Shown here: one piece after another, positions 7,188 to 17,662 of the stretch
Layout of the letters: each line of letters opens with the position of its first letter
Numbering within the stretch: the first letter of the stretch is position 1
Assembly: GCF_010093085.1 (NCBI RefSeq)
Contig: NZ_MSRC01000016.1
Coordinates: 238,273-302,272 of the forward strand
Reading direction: 5' to 3'
Source: Bacillus sp. SKDU12
Lineage (GTDB): Bacteria; Bacillota; Bacilli; Bacillales; Bacillaceae
Length of the DNA: 64,000 nucleotides
The notes under the pieces: generated by a model
The model's database searches: none
What the model was told of the DNA's origin: nothing
The model's input: the letters and a program-made list of their open reading frames with translations, nothing else
Translations under genes and position numbers: made by a program

Positions 7188-9206
7188 CTATTCGCCGCCT
7201 TCAAGCATGGCGGCTTCCACATCATTAATGTATTGGCGAAGCTCATGGGAGAGGTCCCGAGAAATTTCCCGCTCCTCGAAAAGCGTTTGAATTTCGTTTC
7301 TGATCGCCTGAACGGCTTTCAGCTTCACTTCCAGCTTCTGATTTTCAAATTGGGCGCTTGATCTTAGCTCATGATGGCTGTGCTCCAGCCTGAAAATTAA
7401 CTGTTTATAAAATGAAATGACAGATAAAACCACTTCTTTATGTTCGTCCGCCTTATATTTTTCCAAGTATTCTATCGCTGCTTTTGCTGTTTTTACTCTC
7501 GTTGCCCGTATCAATCCCGCTTCATTTAAAATCGACATCTCCGGTTTTTTATGTTCACCGAAGAAAATCCAATACATCAGCCGCTTGAGCCTTGTTTTTG
7601 ACAATCCGACTTTAAATGGGTTGCCATACAAAATCTCTAATTCATTAAACCGTTCTTGCAGCACATTTGCCGTTTCTTCCGGGATGTCTCCCCGCTCCAG
7701 CATTTTCATCAGTGCCTCTTGCTCAGCCTTAACCCCTTGCGCACGAACCTTTCGCTCATGTTTTTTGATCCGATTAGACGATGTATACTGCTGGAAACGA
7801 AGATTTTTCATTTTCTCATTGTATTCAGCTATCACCGCAAGAGAGGCCGTTTTGTTCGTCTCATTCATGTCCTCTTTAATCGTTTGGAGAGCTGTTTTAA
7901 TCAATTTACGTCTCGCCGTCAGGAGCTTCTTATTGCGTTCCTCGTCCTCTTCTTCTTTTTCAGTCAGAATCGGCAGGACAACAGTGGCAAGGACAAGCGT
8001 ACATAAAATGACGCCCGCTGCTAAAAAGAGAATCAGGTTTCTTTCGGGGAACGGTGTGCCATCCTCAAGAAAATACGGAATGGAGAAAGATCCTGCAAGC
8101 GTGACAGCTCCGCGCACACCGGAAACCGAAAGTAACAGCGTCGAACGCAGACCCGGTTTATAGATGTTCTGATCTTTATTAAAGAACCACTTGCCATTCC
8201 AGAAGAACAGCACCCACAGAAATCTGAGCAGCATCAGCGTAAATGTGATCACAAGGATATAGCTGATCACTTTCAAGTTGCTGATAGCGGTGTCGTTAAA
8301 GATGACAGAAATGACGTCTGGAATTTGCGTCCCGAGAATCACGAAAACCAAACCGTTCAAAATAAATAAAATGATGTTCCACGTACTCGAGGATACGATT
8401 TGCAGCTTGATCATTGTTGATTCCAAACGGTCCTGTTCAACCGCATGGGTGATTCCTCCCGCCACAACGGCCAAAATGCCGGAAACGCCGATTTCTTCCG
8501 CTGCCAAATAAATCACAAACGGCGTCAAAATCTGAATCAGCATATGCATCGTGACATCCTGCATACCGAGCCGGCGAAGAAATAGGCGAAAGCGGATAAT
8601 CAAGAACGAAATGACTACCCCGCACAGCAAGCCTCCGAGAGAAATAATAACAAAGCTGAAAGCCGCTTGCGCTAATGAAAATGCACCGGTCACTGCTGCC
8701 GCAATCGCAAACTTAAAGGCCACCAGACCTGATGCATCATTCATCAGCCCTTCACCTTCAAGGAGGCGGAGAATCCCTTTGGGCATTTTCACTCTTCCTG
8801 ATAATGCGCTGACAGCGACAACATCAGTCGGTGAAAGAATGGCCGCAAGTCCAAAAGCCGCTGCCAGCGGAATATCAGGAATCATCCAGTGTATCGTGTA
8901 GCCTCCTACAATCACAGTCGCAAATACAAGGCCGAGTGCAAGCAATAAAATCGGAGCCCGTAAATTCCAAAGCTCCGCCCGTGGCGTTCTCTTTCCATCA
9001 TTAAATAGAAGAGGCGCAATAAACAGAACAAAAAACAATTCGGTATTTAATTCAAAATGTAGCCCCTGTGGAAACGAGGCAGCGATAATTCCGAGCGCCA
9101 CCTGAATCAAAGGCACAGGAATAAACGGAATAAATCGGTTTATGATATTTGATATTGCAATAATCGTTAATAAAACGAGAACGACTAAAAATATGTCCAA
9201 ATACAT
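7188..9206 (-). CDS. nhaK: Na+/H+ (Na+, K+, Li+, Rb+) antiporter
   Basis: The 672-aa protein has about twelve N-terminal membrane helices (residues 1-405). Ion-transport signatures of the CPA1/NhaP family are present: [18 protein letters not shown] near residue 125 and [15 protein letters not shown] near residue 155. A long charged cytoplasmic tail with helical stretches (410-672) is probably regulatory. NhaK exchanges monovalent cations for protons. ATG 9206 is preceded by AAGGAGGT. The gene has its own leader of about 115 nt with an inverted repeat in the promoter spacer. Confidence 0.9.
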   Translation of the reverse strand: MYLDIFLVVLVLLTIIAISNIINRFIPFIPVPLIQVALGIIAASFPQGLHFELNTELFFVLFIAPLLFNDGKRTPRAELWNLRAPILLLALGLVFATVIVGGYTIHWMIPDIPLAAAFGLAAILSPTDVVAVSALSGRVKMPKGILRLLEGEGLMNDASGLVAFKFAIAAAVTGAFSLAQAAFSFVIISLGGLLCGVVISFLIIRFRLFLRRLGMQDVTMHMLIQILTPFVIYLAAEEIGVSGILAVVAGGITHAVEQDRLESTMIKLQIVSSSTWNIILFILNGLVFVILGTQIPDVISVIFNDTAISNLKVISYILVITFTLMLLRFLWVLFFWNGKWFFNKDQNIYKPGLRSTLLLSVSGVRGAVTLAGSFSIPYFLEDGTPFPERNLILFLAAGVILCTLVLATVVLPILTEKEEEDEERNKKLLTARRKLIKTALQTIKEDMNETNKTASLAVIAEYNEKMKNLRFQQYTSSNRIKKHERKVRAQGVKAEQEALMKMLERGDIPEETANVLQERFNELEILYGNPFKVGLSKTRLKRLMYWIFFGEHKKPEMSILNEAGLIRATRVKTAKAAIEYLEKYKADEHKEVVLSVISFYKQLIFRLEHSHHELRSSAQFENQKLEVKLKAVQAIRNEIQTLFEEREISRDLSHELRQYINDVEAAMLEGGE

Positions 9207-9321
9207 GACCTCCTTCGTTTGTTGTGTTCATGCTTGATGTGCTAGCAGAGGCTTTAGGCTTATTTAGATGGCTTTGTATTAATACGTGATTTCTCAGGAG
9301 TTCTCTCCGCACTTGTCTTCT

Positions 9322-9350
9322 TTTATAGTACCCTTTTTAGGGTATTTTTT
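9322..9350 (-). promoter_or_regulatory. Putative nhaK promoter with inverted repeat
   Basis: On the minus strand a TATAAA -10 box (9322-9327) is followed upstream by a perfect inverted repeat, TACCCT-4-AGGGTA (9329-9344), filling the spacer. The -35 is poor (A-rich), as expected for an activated or repressed promoter. No regulator is known to me. Confidence 0.4.
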
Positions 9351-9395
9351 CTCATGATATGCTCACTGTGAACTTTTTTGCACCAGAGCAAATTC

Positions 9396-9426
9396 AAAAA
9401 AAGAGACAAGGAATGATCCCTGCCTC
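9396..9426 (-). terminator. cysI terminator
   Basis: A 9-bp stem with two G-U pairs (9403-9411 with 9418-9426) is followed on the minus strand by a run of seven T. Confidence 0.8.
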
Positions 9427-9437
9427 TCATCTCTTTA

Positions 9438-11150
9438 TCAATGATGAAAATTCGTGCCGTCAGTCGTTGCTTTAATGATTCCTGCGCGGATGACAAAGTC
9501 ACCGAAGTGTTCGCCTTCTTCACGTTCTTTCGCATAGCGGGAAAGAAGGACGCGCAGCTCGCTTAAAATATCTTCTTCACCGATGTTTTCACGGTACATT
9601 TTGCTTAAACGGCTTCCGTCAAATGCAGCGCCAAGATACATATTATATTTGCCCGGCGCCTTTCCGATAAATCCAATCTCACCAAGTGCATGGCGTGCAC
9701 ACCCATTCGGGCATCCTGTCATGCGTATGGTGATTTCCTGATCACGAAGGCCGTTTTCGTCAATAATCTCTTCGACTTTATCTAAAAAGGTCGGTAAATA
9801 ACGCTCTGCTTCAGCCATTGCCAATCCGCAGGTCGGGAGAGCGACACACGCCATAGAACTGCGGCGGAGCGCTGAATGATGCTTGCCGTCAGTGAGTCCA
9901 TATTGCTCGATTAACGCGCTGATTTCAGCTTTTTTCTCACTTGAGACGTTGGCGATAATCAAGTTCTGATTGGCTGTCAGACGGAACTCGCCTGTATGAA
10001 CTTTAGCGATTTCCCGCAAGCCAGTCATCAGCTTATAATCATCGTAATCCGTTATACGGCCGCCTTCGACAAACAGCGTGAAATGCCATTTATCCTCAAT
10101 GCCTTCCACCCAGCCATAGCGGTCACTGTTATGGTCAAAATGATACGGCTTCGCTTCTTCCAGACTCCAGCCGAGGCGGTTTTCCAATTCTTCTTTTACG
10201 TTTTCTAAACCAAGGCGGTCAACCGTGTACTTGAACCGTGCATTTTTGCGGACAGAACGGTTTCCGTAGTCACGCTGAATCGTAATCGTTTTTTCAGCAA
10301 CGTCATACATTTGCTCAGGACGGCAGAACCCAATTATCTTAGCTAATTGCGGATATGTCGCTGTGTCGCCGTGTGTCATTCCCATGCCGCCGCCGATGGC
10401 CACGTTAAAACCAATCAGTTTGCCATCTTCAACGATCGCAATAAATCCGAGATCTTGTGAGAAAACGTCAATATCATTAGACGGCGGAACGGCAATACCG
10501 ATTTTAAACTTCCGGGGCAGATAGAGCGGTCCGTACATCGGCTCGACTTCTTCTGGCGTGCCAGCCACTCTTTCCTCATCAAGCCAAATTTCATGATATG
10601 CTCTCGTTCGTGGCAGCAGATCATCACTTAATTTTTTAGACCATTCGTAAACCTCTGAATGGATGTCAGACTGATAAGGATTCGAAGCGCACATAACATT
10701 GCGGTTTACGTCTCCGCAGGCTGCGATTGTATCCAAAAGTGCTGAATGGATCGTCTGAATGGTTTTCTTCATATTCCATTTTAAAATTCCGTGCATTTGG
10801 AATGTTTCACGGGTTGTCAGCTTTAATGTGCCGTTCCCATATTTCTGAGAAAGGTCATCCATGACAAGCCATTGCTCAGCCGTTGAAACGCCTCCTGGCA
10901 TGCGCACACGCAGCATGAACTGATAGGCCGGTTCAAGCTTTTGCTTTTGGCGTTCATTGCGGAGGTCGCGGTCATCCTGCAAATAACTGCCGTGGTGTTT
11001 CATCAGACGGTTGTCATCATCCGGAATTCCGGAACTGATCCGATCCATCATCACTTCTTTCAGTGTGCCGCGCAAGTAGTCACTTTCTCTTTTAATGCGT
11101 TCAACATCGCTTGGAGAGCCGTCCGGTGCTTTTAAATTTTTGGTCACCAT
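9438..11150 (-). CDS. cysI: Sulfite reductase hemoprotein (beta) subunit
   Basis: This 570-aa assimilatory sulfite reductase subunit reduces sulfite to sulfide at a coupled siroheme-[4Fe-4S] centre, taking electrons from CysJ. The four cluster cysteines are visible near the C-terminus: CVALPTC (about residue 433) and TGCPNGC (about residue 476). The siroheme-region GGMGMTHGD and the duplicated nitrite/sulfite reductase domains are also present. It lies 25 bp downstream of cysJ in a two-gene operon, and the pair is LysR (CysL)-activated in B. subtilis. Good start at ATG 11150 (GAAAGGAG upstream). Confidence 0.95.
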   Translation of the reverse strand: MVTKNLKAPDGSPSDVERIKRESDYLRGTLKEVMMDRISSGIPDDDNRLMKHHGSYLQDDRDLRNERQKQKLEPAYQFMLRVRMPGGVSTAEQWLVMDDLSQKYGNGTLKLTTRETFQMHGILKWNMKKTIQTIHSALLDTIAACGDVNRNVMCASNPYQSDIHSEVYEWSKKLSDDLLPRTRAYHEIWLDEERVAGTPEEVEPMYGPLYLPRKFKIGIAVPPSNDIDVFSQDLGFIAIVEDGKLIGFNVAIGGGMGMTHGDTATYPQLAKIIGFCRPEQMYDVAEKTITIQRDYGNRSVRKNARFKYTVDRLGLENVKEELENRLGWSLEEAKPYHFDHNSDRYGWVEGIEDKWHFTLFVEGGRITDYDDYKLMTGLREIAKVHTGEFRLTANQNLIIANVSSEKKAEISALIEQYGLTDGKHHSALRRSSMACVALPTCGLAMAEAERYLPTFLDKVEEIIDENGLRDQEITIRMTGCPNGCARHALGEIGFIGKAPGKYNMYLGAAFDGSRLSKMYRENIGEEDILSELRVLLSRYAKEREEGEHFGDFVIRAGIIKATTDGTNFHH

Positions 11151-11175
11151 GTTGAAAAACTCCTTTCAAGTGAAA

Positions 11176-12999
11176 TCAGTATACATCACGCTGGTAGCGT
11201 TTTTGCTGCTGCAAATCGGCAAGATAAGCTTCCGCTTCATCACGGCCCATATTGCCTTCTTTTTCGATAATATCAAGCAATGTGTGATGGACGTCATGCG
11301 CCATATGCTTTTCATCGCCGCAAACGTAAACAGCCGCACCTTCTTGAAGCCATTCGAACAATTCTGCGCTCTGTTCAAGCATGCGATGCTGCACATAGAC
11401 TTTTTCTTCCGTATCGCGTGAGAACGCCACATCCATTTTTGTCAGCACACCGTCTTTAAGCCAATTCTGCCACTCTGTCTGGTAAAGGAAATCTGTCACA
11501 AAGTGCTGATCGCCAAAGAACATCCATGCTTTTCCTTCCGCACCCGTTTCTTCACGCTCCTGCATAAAGGAACGGAACGGCGCGACGCCTGTCCCAGGGC
11601 CGACCATGATAATCGGCGTTTCAGGATCTTTCGGAAGCTTAAAGTTTTGATTATGCTGGACATAAACCGGCAGTGTGTCGCCCGGCTGCAGACGCTCTGC
11701 ACATAAAATCGAGCAGACACCTTTTCGTTCACGGCCGTGCGAATCGTAGCGGACTGCGCCGATCGTTAAATGCACTTCATCCGGATTTGCTGATAAACTG
11801 CTCGCAATCGAATAGAGACGGGCCGGCAGTTTCCGGAGAATCGAAACAAACTCCTGCGCTGATACGCTGAATGGGCCATAATCCCGAACGAGATCAAGCA
11901 AATCTCGCCCTTCAAGATATGCTTTTACGTTCTCTTCATTCCCCGGAGCTAAAAGCTCTCTAAGCTCATCGCTCCCAGACAGCTGGGCCGCCTGTTCAAG
12001 AAGCGGTTTTGTGAGAATGGTAATCTCGTAGTGAGAAATGAGCGCTTCTTTCAGCGGACGAACATCACCTTGCTTATTGATCGTCACAATTTCCTCAGGG
12101 TCCCAATTCATTTCTTTAAGCAGCAGATCCACAAGCTCAGGATCGTTTTCCGGATAGACGCCGAGGCTGTCACCAGGCTCGTATGTCAGGCCAGATCCCT
12201 CAAGAGACAGCTCCACATGGCGTGTTTCTTTATTCGATCCTCTGCCGTTCAGATTTATATTTTCTAACACTTCAGCCCGAAACGGGTTTGTTCTGGAATA
12301 TGAAGACTCACCGGTTTGAGGCGCAGCAGCTGCCGGCGCCGGTGCACCACTTCCGCCCCCGGCTTCACTTAATCCCTCAAATACGCTCTCAAGCCATTCT
12401 GCTGCCGGCTCATCATAGTCAAGGTCGCAATCAACGCGCGGAGAAATCCGAGTTCCGCCGAGTTCTTCTAAGCGCTGGTCAAACTCTTTCCCTGTCTGGC
12501 AGAAAAATTCGTACGAGCTGTCACCAAGCGCCAAAACGGAAAAACGAAGGTCTTCAAGCTTAGGCGCCCGTCTTCCATGCAGAAATTCATGAAACGATAG
12601 CGCGTTATCGGGAGGGTCACCTTCACCGTGCGTACTGACAACGATCAAAAGATTGTTTACTTTCTTCAGCTGATTCAGCTTGAAATCGCTCATAGATGAA
12701 ACGTTCACTTGAAAACCGCGCTGTTCAAGCTGCTTGCCGGCGTTCTCCGCAAGCTCCTGTGCGTTTCCTGTCTGTGAACCGTAAAGAACGGTTACTTCTT
12801 TGGAAACAGCCGGTGCCGGCGCTTCTGCAGACACAGCTGCTACTGGCGTCCCCGCCGTTACTTGAACGGAAACAGATTGAGCAGATAAATATCCGCTCAG
12901 CCAAATTTTTTGAGATTCGGTTAAGGTTGGCAGAAGGCGGTTAAGGAGCTCTGCCTGCTCCTGATTAAACGGACTGTTCATTACCTGAAGTTGCAACAT
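11176..12999 (-). CDS. cysJ: Sulfite reductase flavoprotein (alpha) subunit
   Basis: The 607-aa FMN/FAD diflavin reductase passes electrons from NADPH to CysI. An N-terminal flavodoxin domain (about 65-205) contains LYGSQTGNAQELAE and STHGEGDPPDNA. An Ala/Pro/Gly-rich linker (about 208-228) follows, then FAD- and NADPH-binding domains (RLYSIASS, GPGTGVAPFRSFMQ, FFGDQH) and a C-terminal aromatic end (RYQRDVY). ATG 12999 follows GAGGTGG; the frame extends to 13005 but that GTG is inside the ribosome site. First gene of the cysJI operon. Confidence 0.95.
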   Translation of the reverse strand: MLQLQVMNSPFNQEQAELLNRLLPTLTESQKIWLSGYLSAQSVSVQVTAGTPVAAVSAEAPAPAVSKEVTVLYGSQTGNAQELAENAGKQLEQRGFQVNVSSMSDFKLNQLKKVNNLLIVVSTHGEGDPPDNALSFHEFLHGRRAPKLEDLRFSVLALGDSSYEFFCQTGKEFDQRLEELGGTRISPRVDCDLDYDEPAAEWLESVFEGLSEAGGGSGAPAPAAAAPQTGESSYSRTNPFRAEVLENINLNGRGSNKETRHVELSLEGSGLTYEPGDSLGVYPENDPELVDLLLKEMNWDPEEIVTINKQGDVRPLKEALISHYEITILTKPLLEQAAQLSGSDELRELLAPGNEENVKAYLEGRDLLDLVRDYGPFSVSAQEFVSILRKLPARLYSIASSLSANPDEVHLTIGAVRYDSHGRERKGVCSILCAERLQPGDTLPVYVQHNQNFKLPKDPETPIIMVGPGTGVAPFRSFMQEREETGAEGKAWMFFGDQHFVTDFLYQTEWQNWLKDGVLTKMDVAFSRDTEEKVYVQHRMLEQSAELFEWLQEGAAVYVCGDEKHMAHDVHHTLLDIIEKEGNMGRDEAEAYLADLQQQKRYQRDVY

Positions 13000-13140
13000 A
13001 TCCACCTCACAAAGTTATAAACTGATCGAAAATTGCATCTAATTAAACTTTACCGGAATACTAGGCTTAAGTAAAATATATTTACATGATGATAACTATT
13101 AAGAATCCTAATGATAAAACCGCTTTGTTTCATTAAATAA

Positions 13141-13163
13141 AAAAGAGAAGGATCTCCTTCTCT
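13141..13163 (-). terminator. helD terminator
   Basis: A 9-bp stem (13144-13152 with 13155-13163) starts right after the helD stop and is followed on the minus strand by a T run. Confidence 0.75.
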
Positions 13164-15488
13164 TCATTCAGCATTCTGATATAAATGAGGCGGCACAGCC
13201 GTTACAAACGGACTGGCATTCCCTGTATAAAACACCGAAAGCACATGCATGGCTCGGGTGCAGGCAGTGTATAACAGCCTGCGATCATGCTCAGTTCGGA
13301 ATTGTTCTTCTGATGCATCGTAAACGAGGACTGCGTCAAACTCAATCCCCTTCGCTAAATAAATCGGAATGATACAAACTCCTTTTTGAAATGTTTGATT
13401 TTCTTTATGGATCAATCGAACATCTATATATTCACTCATGTACGCGTGTGCTTGTATGCTTTGCTGCGCAGTCTTGCAAATGACGGCTATCGTTTCATGA
13501 CCTTGCGTCTTGAGCCGTTCAATTTCTTTCGTAAGCTTTTGACAAAGGTCCTCACGTTCTTTCGTTTTGAAGACAAGAGGCATTTCCCCGTCTCTGTTAA
13601 AAGGCTCAATGTCCGCTCCGTCCTGAAGCATTGTTTTTGTCAGCTCGACAATCTGCCTTGTTGATCTATACGTTCTCTTTAAACGAACATATTCAGCCGG
13701 CTCACCTTCAAAGTACGCATCCATTCGTTTTGCGCCATGTATGGCATGGGAATAGATAGACTGGTTGACATCGCCGAGCACCGTCATGCTGGCGGCTGGA
13801 AAAATGCTTCTCATGTACGCCATTTGAAACGGCGAATAATCTTGAGCTTCGTCAATAAAAAGGTGTTTGATCTTCGTATTTTTCTTTCGGCCTTCAATGA
13901 GATCCTGCATATAAAGAAACGGCGCCGCATCCTCATAAAGCAATTGATTTTCCGCAAATGCCGATCGGGTCAGCTCTCCTATTTCTGCCATTTTCTCAAG
14001 CTGAGACTTCGTTTCGCAGCTAGAAAACAATTGCAGATACAGCTGTTTTACATCAAGAAACGCGAAGCGTTTGACCGCTTGCTTAAGCGGCTTGAAAGCC
14101 TTTCTCACAATGATGGCGGCAAGCAGCTGTTGCTCTCTTTGATAATCGTTAAATGTATTCTCATTAAACTGCTTTCTTTCCTGCAGTTTTTTGTACACGT
14201 CCAAGTAATCCTCTTTGTCCAGAAGCTCAGCTGCCTGAACGACCCAATCTTTACGCCGTTCCTTTTTCTCAAGCTTGTTCAGCTCAACCAGCAGCCGCTT
14301 CGCCGTTTGCTCCATGCGGTTCGGAATGGACTGGCTTTGGTCAAGTGAGTAAAAATAGGATTGAATCTGTTCCTTTGTGATTAATTTTTGTCCGCGGAAG
14401 ACGATGTTTTTAAAAATCATCCCTTCAGAGGACAGCCGTTTGACGTATTCATCAATGAATCGCTGAAAAGATAAGCCAGCTTTCCAAATGATTGCCGAAA
14501 CCCTAAAAGGAAAAGTGCCATCTGTTTTTTCTGTCAGGCAATATTCGAGCTGCTCAAAAGGGCTTTCACATTGAAATTTGCGGCCAAGCCGATGCTCAAT
14601 ATATTCCTGAAACGTCGCCTGCTCCATATTCTCTTCTCCTAACTCAGGCAAAACAGAGGAGACATAGCTGTTAAATAAAAAGTTAGGAGAAAATAAAACG
14701 ATTTGTCCGGCATCAATAACACCGCGATGTCTGTATAACAAATAAGCAACACGCTGAAGCGCGGCCGATGTTTTTCCGCTCCCAGCCGCTCCCTGCACGA
14801 TCAGAAATTTGCTTTTTTCATTACGGATAATCTGATTTTGTTCTTTCTGAATCGTTGACACGATGTTTTTCATTTGGATGTTAGAGTGATGGCTTAATAC
14901 CTCTTGCAGCATCTCATCGCCAATCGTCATCTCTGTATTAAACATCGCCTTAAGAGCGCCATTTTTGATGATAAACTGGCGTTTCAGCAACATTTCGCCT
15001 TCTATCGTTTCACCGGGCACTTCGTACTCCGCTTTTCCTGGGGAATAATTGTAGTACATACTTGATATCGGCGCTCTCCAGTCATAGATCAGAAATTGTT
15101 CCTCCTTCTCATCCATAAAAGAAGCCAAACCAATATAAATTCGCTCCGCCATCCCCTCTCCCTTTTCAACAAAATCAATCCGGCCAAAATAAGGCGACGC
15201 TTTTAATTGGTGAATTCGTTTGAGCTGCTGATCTATACGCCGATGATTCCGCTCCCGATCAGACAGCAGCTCGGCCTGCTGCTTCATGCTCGCCATCGTT
15301 TCAACCGCTTCATGGGCATCATCAAGATTAACCTTAACATCCTCCCAAAAGTTTTTTCTTAACCCGATAATATCTTGCTTTAACCCGCCCGCAGACGTTT
15401 CCAGAAACCGCTCTTTTTTGTCCAGCTCCTGCAGCACCTCGTCTATTCTTGACTGTTCTTCCTTCCATTCCTTTTCCTGCTGATTCAT
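13164..15488 (-). CDS. helD: RNA polymerase-associated UvrD-like helicase HelD
   Basis: The 774-aa superfamily 1 helicase-like ATPase binds RNA polymerase and helps recycle stalled complexes. An N-terminal coiled-coil arm (residues 1-90, charged heptad-like) is followed by Walker [14 protein letters not shown] (about residue 230). The Walker B/helicase motif [12 protein letters not shown] is near residue 545, [11 protein letters not shown] near 605 and [11 protein letters not shown] near 745. I used ATG 15488, which has GGAGGTGCC upstream and gives the 774-residue length of B. subtilis HelD (YvgS). The upstream 11 codons lack a ribosome site. Confidence 0.93.
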   Translation of the reverse strand: MNQQEKEWKEEQSRIDEVLQELDKKERFLETSAGGLKQDIIGLRKNFWEDVKVNLDDAHEAVETMASMKQQAELLSDRERNHRRIDQQLKRIHQLKASPYFGRIDFVEKGEGMAERIYIGLASFMDEKEEQFLIYDWRAPISSMYYNYSPGKAEYEVPGETIEGEMLLKRQFIIKNGALKAMFNTEMTIGDEMLQEVLSHHSNIQMKNIVSTIQKEQNQIIRNEKSKFLIVQGAAGSGKTSAALQRVAYLLYRHRGVIDAGQIVLFSPNFLFNSYVSSVLPELGEENMEQATFQEYIEHRLGRKFQCESPFEQLEYCLTEKTDGTFPFRVSAIIWKAGLSFQRFIDEYVKRLSSEGMIFKNIVFRGQKLITKEQIQSYFYSLDQSQSIPNRMEQTAKRLLVELNKLEKKERRKDWVVQAAELLDKEDYLDVYKKLQERKQFNENTFNDYQREQQLLAAIIVRKAFKPLKQAVKRFAFLDVKQLYLQLFSSCETKSQLEKMAEIGELTRSAFAENQLLYEDAAPFLYMQDLIEGRKKNTKIKHLFIDEAQDYSPFQMAYMRSIFPAASMTVLGDVNQSIYSHAIHGAKRMDAYFEGEPAEYVRLKRTYRSTRQIVELTKTMLQDGADIEPFNRDGEMPLVFKTKEREDLCQKLTKEIERLKTQGHETIAVICKTAQQSIQAHAYMSEYIDVRLIHKENQTFQKGVCIIPIYLAKGIEFDAVLVYDASEEQFRTEHDRRLLYTACTRAMHVLSVFYTGNASPFVTAVPPHLYQNAE

Positions 15489-15636
15489 GAACGGCACCTC
15501 CAGAAAATAGTTGACAAACATAGATTAAATACTGTATAATATAATTGGATACATATATAGATATATATAAATGAGAAAATACAATTTATCTTACCACATC
15601 ACCCAATATCAATCAAGGTTTGGGTTATTTATATGC

Positions 15637-15669
15637 AAAAAACCGATTTCAATGCGAAATCGGTTTTTT
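15637..15669 (-). terminator. yvgT terminator
   Basis: A 13-bp perfect stem (15637-15649 with 15657-15669) with A/T flanks lies just after the yvgT stop on the minus strand. Confidence 0.85.
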
Positions 15670-15673
15670 GATG

Positions 15674-16282
15674 CTAGTTATCTAAACGAAAAGAACGGTT
15701 TGGCAGCTTCCACTTAAACATATAGGAACAAATGCGGCACACAACGAGCACGAAAAACAGAACATACAAGCCGAATGAGTTTCCCAGCCAGCCTAAGCCG
15801 ACGATTAATCCGCCTAGAGCCGCCCATACTGCATAAATTTCTGCTTTCAGCACAAGCGGCTTGCGTCCGGCAAGAAGATCGCGAATTATACCGCCGCCGC
15901 TCCCGGTCAGCACCGCAGCCACAATGACGGCACTGAGCGGATGTCCCATTTTGACGGCATACAGCGCGCCTTGGATGGCGAAGGCTGCGAGGCCGATCGC
16001 ATCTGATAAATTGCCCCATTTGTTCCAATGCTTCAGCAACAGCTTCGGAAATAGAAACACAATGGTAATAGCCACGAGAGCGATTTGAAAATATGCGCCT
16101 TGCTCCCATAATGCTGACACCGGAACTCCGATCAGCAAATTACGGATCGCTCCTCCTCCAAAGGCAGTGACGATTCCTAATATATAAACTCCTAAAATAT
16201 CATATTCCTCTTCCATCGCAACGATTGCACCACTGACTGCAAACGCAATGATGCCAATTACACTGAGAAGCTCCCAAGCCAT
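15674..16282 (-). CDS. yvgT: TRIC/UPF0126-family membrane protein
   Basis: The 202-aa protein has about seven hydrophobic helices. It shows the duplicated glycine-rich motif of the UPF0126 (YadS/YicG) family: TAFGGGAIRNLLIG near residue 40 and LTGSGGGIIRDLLAG near residue 122. The family is related to TRIC-type cation channels, and bacterial members have been linked to small-molecule or ion transport; the substrate of YvgT is unknown. The only context clue is its place between helD and bdbDC, with its own terminator. Confidence 0.85.
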   Translation of the reverse strand: MAWELLSVIGIIAFAVSGAIVAMEEEYDILGVYILGIVTAFGGGAIRNLLIGVPVSALWEQGAYFQIALVAITIVFLFPKLLLKHWNKWGNLSDAIGLAAFAIQGALYAVKMGHPLSAVIVAAVLTGSGGGIIRDLLAGRKPLVLKAEIYAVWAALGGLIVGLGWLGNSFGLYVLFFVLVVCRICSYMFKWKLPNRSFRLDN

Positions 16283-16420
16283 TCTGATGACTCCCTTTAT
16301 GTTTGTTAATTTTTCTGACGATCTCTAGATTTTATAATCGCTCGAGCGTAAAATCAACAACATTTTCACGATAAAAAAGATAAATGTTGAGAGAATATAT
16401 CAAACGGGTTTTCGAGATTC

Positions 16421-16450
16421 AAAAAGCACCCGGCATACGCGGGCGCTTTA
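16421..16450 (-). terminator. bdbC terminator
   Basis: Stem AAAGCACCCG/CGGGCGCTTT (16423-16432 with 16440-16449) is followed on the minus strand by T-rich sequence. Confidence 0.75.
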
Positions 16451-16453
16451 TCG

Positions 16454-16870
16454 TTACTCAGATTTTTCACCTTTCAGCAGGCACATAAAAACAATAATCA
16501 GGATAAAAGCAATCAGGGCCAGGAATGGAATGGTTATAAAGCCGAACCAGTTTATATATTGGCCTGAGCACGGCACGCCGCTTATACACGGCTTAATACC
16601 GGCAAAGCCGGGCACTTTTTGCTCTAAATAGTGCATTGTCGACACGAATGCTCCGATAATCGCCATCGGAAGCACATATTTTTTCACGCGTGTGTCCCCT
16701 TGAAAGGTCGCAATTCCTAAAATCAGCACGAGCGGATACATGAGGATACGCTGGTACCAGCACAGCTCACACGGGACGAATTTTCTGATTTCACTGAAAT
16801 ACAGGCTGCCGAGCATAGCGACAAGAGCGACAACCCAGGAAGCATATAAAAATACGATTCTTTTTTTCAT
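16454..16870 (-). CDS. bdbC: DsbB-like thiol-disulfide oxidoreductase
   Basis: The 138-aa protein has four membrane helices. The two DsbB-type cysteine pairs are visible: Cys34/Cys37 ([11 protein letters not shown]) and Cys95/Cys101 (CISGVPC). It re-oxidises BdbD and passes electrons to quinone, supporting disulfide formation in exported proteins such as ComGC. It is 4 bp from the end of bdbD, forming a bdbDC operon. ATG 16870. Confidence 0.95.
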   Translation of the reverse strand: MKKRIVFLYASWVVALVAMLGSLYFSEIRKFVPCELCWYQRILMYPLVLILGIATFQGDTRVKKYVLPMAIIGAFVSTMHYLEQKVPGFAGIKPCISGVPCSGQYINWFGFITIPFLALIAFILIIVFMCLLKGEKSE

Positions 16871-16874
16871 ATGA

Positions 16875-17543
16875 CTACTTCCCTTTCAGCTCTTTTTCTA
16901 TCGTTTCTTTGATTTCCTTATAATCCGCAAAATGTTTGATCACTTTATCATTCACGTAAATCGTCGGTGTTTCTTTTATGTTCATCTTCTGATTAAGGTT
17001 AGAATCTTTTTCCACTTGAGAAGCGAATGTTTCCTTATCAAGGTTGTCCTTGAGCGCCTCAGGTTTTATCTTTGTGGTGCTTTTAGCAAGATCACCAAGG
17101 ACGGCTGGTGTTACCCATTCCTGTTCTGTGTCCGGCTGTTTCTCGAACAGCTTTTCATGGAATGCCCAGAAAGAGTCAGGGTCTTCTTTCCATACTTCCT
17201 CTGATGCAAGAGCCGCTAATCTAGAGCCTTTTCCATGAAACATCACATTCACGAATGAAAATTTCACATCGCCCTTATCAATAAAGTCTTTTTGTATTTT
17301 TGGGAAGATGTCACTGTTAAACATCTTACAAGACGGACATTTGTAATCTCCGAATTCAACTACAGTTACCGGTGCATCATCCTTGCCGAGCACAGGCTGG
17401 CCTTTAATAGACGGCTGTGCGGAAACCGCTTCATTGTCTTGTTCCATTTTGTTATTAATGATAACAATGGCTGCTAATAAGACAACAACCACAACCGTAA
17501 GGATAACCGCAAATTTCGCAGAAGACTGCTGTTTCTTTTTCAC
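16875..17543 (-). CDS. bdbD: DsbA-like thiol-disulfide oxidoreductase
   Basis: The 222-aa membrane-anchored thioredoxin-fold protein has an N-terminal signal-anchor (about 10-30) and the active site Cys69-Pro-Ser-Cys72 (GDYKCPSCKMF). The cis-proline region KETPTIYVNDKVI is near residue 190. It introduces disulfides into exported substrates and is regenerated by BdbC, encoded next. The start is GTG 17543 with GAGGTG 6 nt upstream. Confidence 0.95.
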   Translation of the reverse strand: MKKKQQSSAKFAVILTVVVVVLLAAIVIINNKMEQDNEAVSAQPSIKGQPVLGKDDAPVTVVEFGDYKCPSCKMFNSDIFPKIQKDFIDKGDVKFSFVNVMFHGKGSRLAALASEEVWKEDPDSFWAFHEKLFEKQPDTEQEWVTPAVLGDLAKSTTKIKPEALKDNLDKETFASQVEKDSNLNQKMNIKETPTIYVNDKVIKHFADYKEIKETIEKELKGK

Positions 17544-17569
17544 TCCGACACCTCATCGTTTTAAAATTA

Positions 17570-17604
17570 AAAAAGAAGCGGATCACATCTGACCCACTTC
17601 TTTA
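17570..17604 (-). terminator. cadA terminator
   Basis: Imperfect stem built on AAGAAG(T/C)GG and its complement, followed by a T run on the minus strand, between cadA and bdbD. Confidence 0.7.
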
Positions 17605-17662
17605 TTTTAACAAGACAAACGCCGGTAAGAAAACCCCGAAAAATTGAATTCTCTCCGACAAT

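Noticed and set aside
9329..9350. Inverted repeat at nhaK as a plus-strand terminator
   Set aside because: A T run follows on the plus strand, but no plus-strand gene precedes it; the promoter-spacer reading is preferred.
13006..13140. CysL operator upstream of cysJ
   Set aside because: The AT-rich region holds several T-N11-A possibilities and none stands out, so no site was called.
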